From: an uncultured Muribaculaceae bacterium
Lineage (GTDB): Bacteria; Bacteroidota; Bacteroidia; Bacteroidales; Muribaculaceae
Direction of reading: 5' to 3'
Length of the DNA stretch: 37,160 bases
Assembly (NCBI GenBank): GCA_910584665.1
Contig: CAJUBL010000025.1
Location: 1 to 37,160 of the forward strand
Under the pieces are notes generated by a model. The model did not search any database. It saw nothing but the letters and a program-made list of their open reading frames with translations, and was not told the origin of the DNA. Every line of letters starts with the position of its first letter. Position 1 is the first letter of the stretch. The position numbers and the translations under genes were made by a program. Below, one piece after another: positions 33,016-37,160 of the stretch.

Positions 33016-34343
33016 TTCAGTTCCAATTCTATAATATGATCAATAACATCGGGAGTCGGCGGCATTGACAGTAGAACTCGATCACCCGACTTCCTGTATT
33101 TCAGAACATCCTTGCTGTCATAAGCAAAAGCTTTCTTTATTTTCATTGTCGGGGGAAGTGTGATCTCGGTTGTGCCCGGTTTCAGCACATGCAGAAACAG
33201 ACGCTTGTCTTTCATTGTCGATGTGCCCCAGCCGGCAGACCCCACCGGCGTAGCCGTCGTCCCATAGACGGTCTCTCCATAACGGTCCATCCACTCGCCG
33301 ATCGCGGCGAGACGCTCGACCGCCGCCGCAGGCAGCTCCCCGCTCGGCTGCGGACCGATATTCAGCAGCAGATTGGCTCCAAGCCCTGCCGTCCTGACCA
33401 GATAGTGGATCAGCGTCCCGGGATCCTTGTAATTCTGATCCGTAAGCTGGTAACCCCACATCCCGTTCATAGTCTGGCACGTCTCCAATGGAAGACGGCT
33501 TATGGCCTGTCCCGAGAGTCCGGCGGTATTCTCGCCCGGAAGATCCCGTTCGAAGATCTGGATATCCTCGCCGGGGAACGGCACCTGATGATGGTTATTG
33601 CCCACGAGACACGAAGGCTGCAGATCATGTATCATACGGTACTGCTCGTCAAGCTGCCAGTCAAAAGGAACCGAATCGGCATCATGATCCCACCACCCGT
33701 CAAACCATATGGCGCCGATCGGGCCGTAACCGGTCAGCAGTTCGGTAAGCTGACGGTTCATGAAATCATAGTAACCCGACCAGTCATATTTTGTAGAGTC
33801 ACATCCTGTAGTACGTCCGGTGCGTCCACGCGGATAATCATCACGCCCCCAGTCTATATGGGAATAATACAGATGAAGTCTGATACCCTGACGCTGACAC
33901 TCTTCCGACAGTTCTTTGATAACATCACGGCCGAATGGAGTCCCGTCGACTATGTTATATGGCGACTGGGCCGTATGCCACATCGAGAAACCGTCATGAT
34001 GACGTGATGTGAAACATATATACTTAGCACCCGACCGCTTGATAGCCGATACCCACTCGGCGGCATTGAAATAAGCCGGATAGAATCCACGCGCCGCCTT
34101 GGCATACTCCTCCTGCCGGGGACCATAGTTGAGATACCACTCACCCTGGGCGAACATACTGTATATACCCCAGTGAAGAAAAACCCCGAATCGGGATTCC
34201 GAGAACTCCTTCTGTGCCTTCACTATCTCCGGAGACGGAACGTAACTCTGTGCCGCGCACCCGAGCGAAGACACCACAGCCACAGCAAGAGCCAAAGCTC
34301 CCGCACGCCAGCGCGAAACAACATCGACAACTACCATAAACAT
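33012..34343 (-). CDS. GH29 alpha-L-fucosidase
   Basis: This 443-residue exported enzyme removes alpha-linked fucose. Counting from the Met at 34343, it has a signal peptide ending near GCAAQ (a Cys there could also be a relaxed lipobox). The GH29 blocks are FGVFLHWGIYSMF, TSRHHDGFSMW and AIWFDGWWD with the catalytic Asp near residue 215, then LGANLLLNIGPQPSGE. A small beta domain closes the protein. The outer Met at 34367 was rejected because it lies inside the -7 box at 34365-34372. This is the first gene of the tight operon with cutC, the transglutaminase-like gene and the glycosyltransferase. The acid/base residue cannot be fixed from sequence alone. Confidence 0.92.
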   Translation of the reverse strand: MFMVVVDVVSRWRAGALALAVAVVSSLGCAAQSYVPSPEIVKAQKEFSESRFGVFLHWGIYSMFAQGEWYLNYGPRQEEYAKAARGFYPAYFNAAEWVSAIKRSGAKYICFTSRHHDGFSMWHTAQSPYNIVDGTPFGRDVIKELSEECQRQGIRLHLYYSHIDWGRDDYPRGRTGRTTGCDSTKYDWSGYYDFMNRQLTELLTGYGPIGAIWFDGWWDHDADSVPFDWQLDEQYRMIHDLQPSCLVGNNHHQVPFPGEDIQIFERDLPGENTAGLSGQAISRLPLETCQTMNGMWGYQLTDQNYKDPGTLIHYLVRTAGLGANLLLNIGPQPSGELPAAAVERLAAIGEWMDRYGETVYGTTATPVGSAGWGTSTMKDKRLFLHVLKPGTTEITLPPTMKIKKAFAYDSKDVLKYRKSGDRVLLSMPPTPDVIDHIIELELK

Positions 34344-34364
34344 TGAAATTTCAGGTTCATGGAG

Positions 34365-34396
34365 CAAAAATAATCAAAACATCAATAACAACCAAA
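34365..34396 (-). promoter_or_regulatory. promoter of the fucosidase operon
   Basis: On the minus strand TTTG (34393-34396), a 20-bp spacer and TATTTTTG (34365-34372). It gives a short leader to the ATG at 34343 and decides that start. Confidence 0.7.
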
Positions 34397-34676
34397 TCCC
34401 CACCCAGGGCAACCGCATCAAATATTTATAAGCGCAGATTCTTTCTACCCTCAGCTCCGAAAGCGTTCTGTGTCGATAATCAAGGTTGAACAATGATCGC
34501 AGATTAATGAGACCATCCGGATCTGAGTTTACCGCAAATTACGCGAATTGCGCAAATTGGCCATCCGGAAATACCAATCCTGCCCCGATCTCAACCTCAC
34601 GTAATTACAAGCTATTACTATACACAAAAATAGTGAAATTTATTAGCAAATTTACTCATATTTCAATATTTTAATT
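34397..34676. other. intergenic gap
   Basis: Between the divergent promoters of the fucosidase operon and the broken toxin gene. No gene was seen. Confidence 0.5.
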
Positions 34677-34684
34677 TATATTTG
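34677..34684 (+). promoter_or_regulatory. -7 box of the broken toxin gene
   Basis: TATATTTG at 34677-34684 fits TAnnTTTG; no exact -33 TTTG is present at the usual spacing. It lies 25 bp before the ATG at 34710. Confidence 0.45.
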
Positions 34685-34709
34685 CAAAAATCACCAACAA
34701 AACATCACC

Positions 34710-35375
34710 ATGACAAAACAAAAGGTGTCAAAGTGGAATATAAACTTAATAATATCGGGCGAAGTGGGATTAAAACAGGCAACTGGGGCATGAAATCCGT
34801 TAAAGCCGGCCTTTGTTCAGCGGTTTCCACTTACATCGGATACAATTCAATAGGCGTATTATCGGGCAAAGCCTCCCTTTCTGAGTATCTGGCCAGTGCC
34901 GGGGTATCGACCATTTCCAACGACATTATACCATCAGTATCGATACCCGTCACATCAAATGCAAGTGTGTCAGTGTCGCCTATGATGGGGATGGGCGAAA
35001 CCGGACTTTCATGCGGTCTTGGCATGTCCCTGGGATTTGATTTCGGTAATGACTGGAATGCGTCGGTTTCCGCATGTTACGGCAATCAGTATTATGGCGG
35101 AACGGCATCGTTTTCTTATAGACTGGGGTGGAGGATACGGATACACCCGGTATAATGAACAGACAATCGGAAAAGACAACACATTAGGCGCTCAGTCTGT
35201 AGGGACAATCTCAGCTCTGATCAGCGGCGTATCCATCCGGTTTTCAAATGATATACTTGGATTAACGGGGGAAAAACACGACCGCTGGCGCACAAATGCG
35301 GTTGAGATCGGATATCGCAATTATGTGATAGGCTCTTATATCAATACCAATGACGGCAGTAAAGAATCCTGGGAT
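34710..35375 (+). pseudogene. polymorphic toxin type 23-like C-terminal fragment
   Basis: Two frames together encode one protein-like sequence. The first runs from about 34710/34790 to near 35117 (ending ACYGNQYYGGTASFSY); the second continues from about 35120 (DWGGGYGYTRYNEQT) through RFSND, GEKHDRWRTNAVEIGYRNYV and GSYINTND. A single extra base near 35119 explains the break. The pattern of a Gly-rich domain, then DRWRT, AVEIGYRNYVIG and Y-x-TND, fits the toxin-23 domain found at the C-terminus of Bacteroidetes Rhs-like proteins. The upstream Rhs core is absent, so this looks like an orphan toxin tip. A 27-residue ORF (34710-34793) overlaps the next Met by ATGA. The domain is cut short after NTND. 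No immunity gene was recognised nearby. Confidence 0.6.
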
Positions 35376-35388
35376 ATCGTAGATTATC

Positions 35389-35751
35389 ATGGGTTACCAG
35401 TTCAATCCCTACCTGTACCTCGGTATAGGCTTCGGCATCAGCTACTACCATAAAGCCGAATTATGGAACCTGCCTGTATTCGGAAACATACGCGGCACCT
35501 TACCTGTCAGGAACTCACGCGTCACTCCGTTTGTGGATCTCAAGATCGGATATTCGGCTATTGATGTCGAAGGTTTTTATTGCTCTCCATCAGTCGGTCT
35601 GAGGATCGCGACAGGTGCCCGGACGGGCCTGAACATAGGAATAGGCTACGAGATGCAGAAGACCGAATTTTACATGTGGACATTCGGCTCTTCATGGACA
35701 AGCAAGGAAAACTGCGGAGCATTTACCATCAGGATCGGATACGATATCTGA
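35389..35751 (+). pseudogene. outer-membrane beta-barrel remnant
   Basis: This 120-residue ORF starts inside the third frame of the broken gene with MGYQFNPYLYLGIGFGISYY. It continues as alternating beta-strands (VTPFVDLKIGYSAIDVEGFY, PSVGLRIATGARTGLNIGIGY) and ends NCGAFTIRIGYDI, a classic barrel C-terminus with a terminal aromatic-containing strand. It resembles the last strands of a Bacteroidetes outer-membrane barrel family; the N-terminal part and signal peptide are missing. It directly follows the toxin-like fragment, out of frame, as if a deletion joined two genes. Confidence 0.6.
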
Positions 35752-35779
35752 CAGCGCACACGCAATCGGATAAAAACAT

Positions 35780-36775
35780 TCACATATCGGCGGGATACAC
35801 AATGCCGCTCTGGCTGCGTACCCCGTCAATAACCCTGATGGTGGTCAGCGAGCACTCAAGCGAATTAATTTCTGATTCTCTGCGGCCCGACTCTATTACA
35901 TCAATAAACTCCCTGACTTCATAGTAATAGAAACTCCCGACAGGTTCTACAGGCAACGACTCGGCCGGCAACGACCTGTCATGAGGAATGAAAGTCACCC
36001 GACGCGGATTATTGATTCTGTCAACAGTCAGTGTGCCGCTCTCTCCCTGTATCTCGGTGGGAAGCACCGAATCGGCAATCTTGGAATATATCACCACGGC
36101 GTCAAATCCGTCGTAACGGGCCATCACCGTTCCCTGTCCATCGACTCCCGTCGACAGTTTCATGGCAGAAGCCGTTATCCCGGCCGGCTGCCCGAACAGC
36201 ACCACCATAGGGTAGAGACAATAGACACCGATATCCATCACAGCTCCATTTGACAGTTCGGGCCTGAAAGCATTGGCCACCCTGCCCTCCTTCAGAGCAT
36301 CATACCGCGACGAGTACTGACAGTAGGATGAAAAATACCGGCGTACCGTCCCGACACGATACAGATTGTCACATAACACCCTGAAAGCCGGCGAGAGCGT
36401 CGTAAGCATCGCCTCCATAAGCACAACATCATTGACCCGGGCCGACTCGATCATAGCACTCACCTCACGCTCATTAGAAGCCATCGGCTTCTCACACAGC
36501 ACATGCTTGCCGGCCTCCATACACGCTATCGCCTGGCCGGCATGCACATAATTGGGCGTAGCGATATAGACCGCATCAACCGATCCCGACCCCAACATAC
36601 CGTCAAGCGAAGTATAGACCTCAGGTATACCATGTTTCAGGGCAAAAGCATCCCCCGTCTCTCTGCTTCTCGAACAGACAGCCACAAGTTCAAACCGAGG
36701 GTCCATACGTCCCCCCTCAATCATACGGTCAGTAACAAAATTACTGCCCACAACACCAAATCTAATCTTCTCCAT
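35780..36775 (-). CDS. Gfo/Idh/MocA-family oxidoreductase
   Basis: This 331-residue NAD(P)-dependent oxidoreductase acts on a sugar or polyol. The N-terminal Rossmann motif is IRFGVVGSNFVTDRMI, then VDAVYIATPNYVHAGQA and the EKPMASNEREV block with the catalytic Lys. The C-terminal alpha/beta domain has GAVMDIGVYCLYPMVVLFG, where the Asp and Tyr are usual. The start at 36775 is chosen because the longer reading from 36850 overlaps the promoter. It is convergent with the broken toxin gene. The substrate is unknown; sugar dehydrogenation or trans-dihydrodiol-type reactions are known in the family. Confidence 0.85.
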   Translation of the reverse strand: MEKIRFGVVGSNFVTDRMIEGGRMDPRFELVAVCSRSRETGDAFALKHGIPEVYTSLDGMLGSGSVDAVYIATPNYVHAGQAIACMEAGKHVLCEKPMASNEREVSAMIESARVNDVVLMEAMLTTLSPAFRVLCDNLYRVGTVRRYFSSYCQYSSRYDALKEGRVANAFRPELSNGAVMDIGVYCLYPMVVLFGQPAGITASAMKLSTGVDGQGTVMARYDGFDAVVIYSKIADSVLPTEIQGESGTLTVDRINNPRRVTFIPHDRSLPAESLPVEPVGSFYYYEVREFIDVIESGRRESEINSLECSLTTIRVIDGVRSQSGIVYPADM

Positions 36776-36819
36776 CCTGGCAGACTCTTGTAATATCAAA
36801 TAAATATTGTATATAGACA

Positions 36820-36851
36820 CAAATTTAGTCCATTTTAATCCAATACACAAA
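36820..36851 (-). promoter_or_regulatory. promoter of the oxidoreductase gene
   Basis: On the minus strand TTTG (36848-36851), a 20-bp spacer and TAAATTTG (36820-36827), a full match to the Bacteroidetes consensus. It excludes the Met at 36850 as the start. Confidence 0.65.
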
Positions 36852-36940
36852 CTTTAATGCATTTGCCCGGCCCGATACATCTAATAATAAAACCACAGAT
36901 GAATCTGCGCTTTAAATATCTGATGCGTTTGCCTCGCGGC

Positions 36941-37160
36941 AAATTCAAAATAAATTCTGATTTGCTCCCGACTTATCCGTATCTCTGACTCCGTCTCAGA
37001 TACTCTCGCTCGGCAAATTCAAAATAAATTTTGATTTGCTCCCGACTTATCCGTATCTCTGACTCCGTCTCAGATACTCTCGCTCGGCAAATTCAAAATA
37101 AATTTTGATTTGCTCCCGACTTATCCGTATCTCTGACTCCGTCTCAGATACTCTCGCTCG
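36941..37160. repeat. 74-bp tandem repeat array
   Basis: Three units begin at AAATTC (36941, 37015, 37089) with an exact 74-bp period; the third is cut by the window edge after 72 bp. Each unit holds an AT-rich hairpin (CAAATTCAAAAT with ATTTTGATTTG, one bulge) and a GTATCT/AGATAC inverted repeat around the -7-like TATCTCTG. Units are nearly identical; the first differs by a C in the AT-rich arm. Related degenerate copies lie at 13919-14043. Confidence 0.8.

Noticed and set aside
33189..34007. 272-residue plus-strand ORF
   Set aside because: It is antisense to the fucosidase gene; high-GC reverse frames stay open by chance.
36941..37160. CRISPR array
   Set aside because: The repeat unit is continuous over 74 bp with no variable spacers and no cas gene nearby.

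Overview
The window reads as DNA from an anaerobic gut Bacteroidales, most likely a Muribaculaceae-like genome. The clues are a SusC/SusD nutrient locus, BACON and DUF4302 lipoproteins, a GH29 fucosidase, and many Bacteroidetes-type promoters (-33 TTTG, about 19-20 bp, -7 TAnnTTTG). The family assignment is inference; the order-level assignment is well supported. No rRNA, tRNA or CRISPR array was seen.

Left part (1 to about 13.1 kb): accessory DNA. It opens with the AT-rich 3' end of a probable ABC-2 permease and a small gene. Then follow three small conserved-looking genes (829-1941, minus strand) and a long minus-strand operon-like run (8778 to 2298): a lipoprotein, two small soluble proteins, a membrane protein, a winged-helix-like protein, a MobV relaxase and an OmpA-family protein. 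The 220 bp between the winged-helix-like gene and the relaxase is a good oriT candidate. Divergent from this run is a serine-recombinase-like protein that has lost its catalytic serine. Further right are a 34-residue membrane peptide, an Api92-like protein, an SSB and three small genes. This looks like a mobilizable element or mobilizable plasmid-derived region. No integrase and no recognisable replication initiator lies in the window, so its true ends cannot be fixed here.

Junction (about 13.05-14.1 kb): 1 kb with no convincing long gene, rich in inverted repeats and promoter-like boxes. It ends in two degenerate copies of a ~75-bp repeat whose relatives form a 74-bp tandem array at the right end of the window.

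Chromosomal part (14.1-37.2 kb): a FucP-like sugar MFS transporter, transketolase and an OmpA-family porin-like protein on the plus strand. Then comes a five-gene minus-strand nutrient-import locus: SusC, SusD, zinc metallohydrolase lipoprotein, DUF4302 lipoprotein and BACON lipoprotein. A tight four-gene minus-strand operon follows: GH29 fucosidase, CutC, a two-transglutaminase-domain lipoprotein and a GT4 glycosyltransferase. After that is a broken gene carrying a polymorphic-toxin-type-23-like domain joined to a beta-barrel remnant, a Gfo/Idh/MocA oxidoreductase, and the 74-bp array.

Best candidates for something new: (1) the relaxase encoded together with envelope proteins, facing a catalytically dead recombinase across a repeat-rich control region; (2) the toxin-23/beta-barrel remnant; (3) the 74/75-bp structured repeat with an internal promoter-like box; (4) the lipoprotein with tandem transglutaminase domains in the fucosidase operon.
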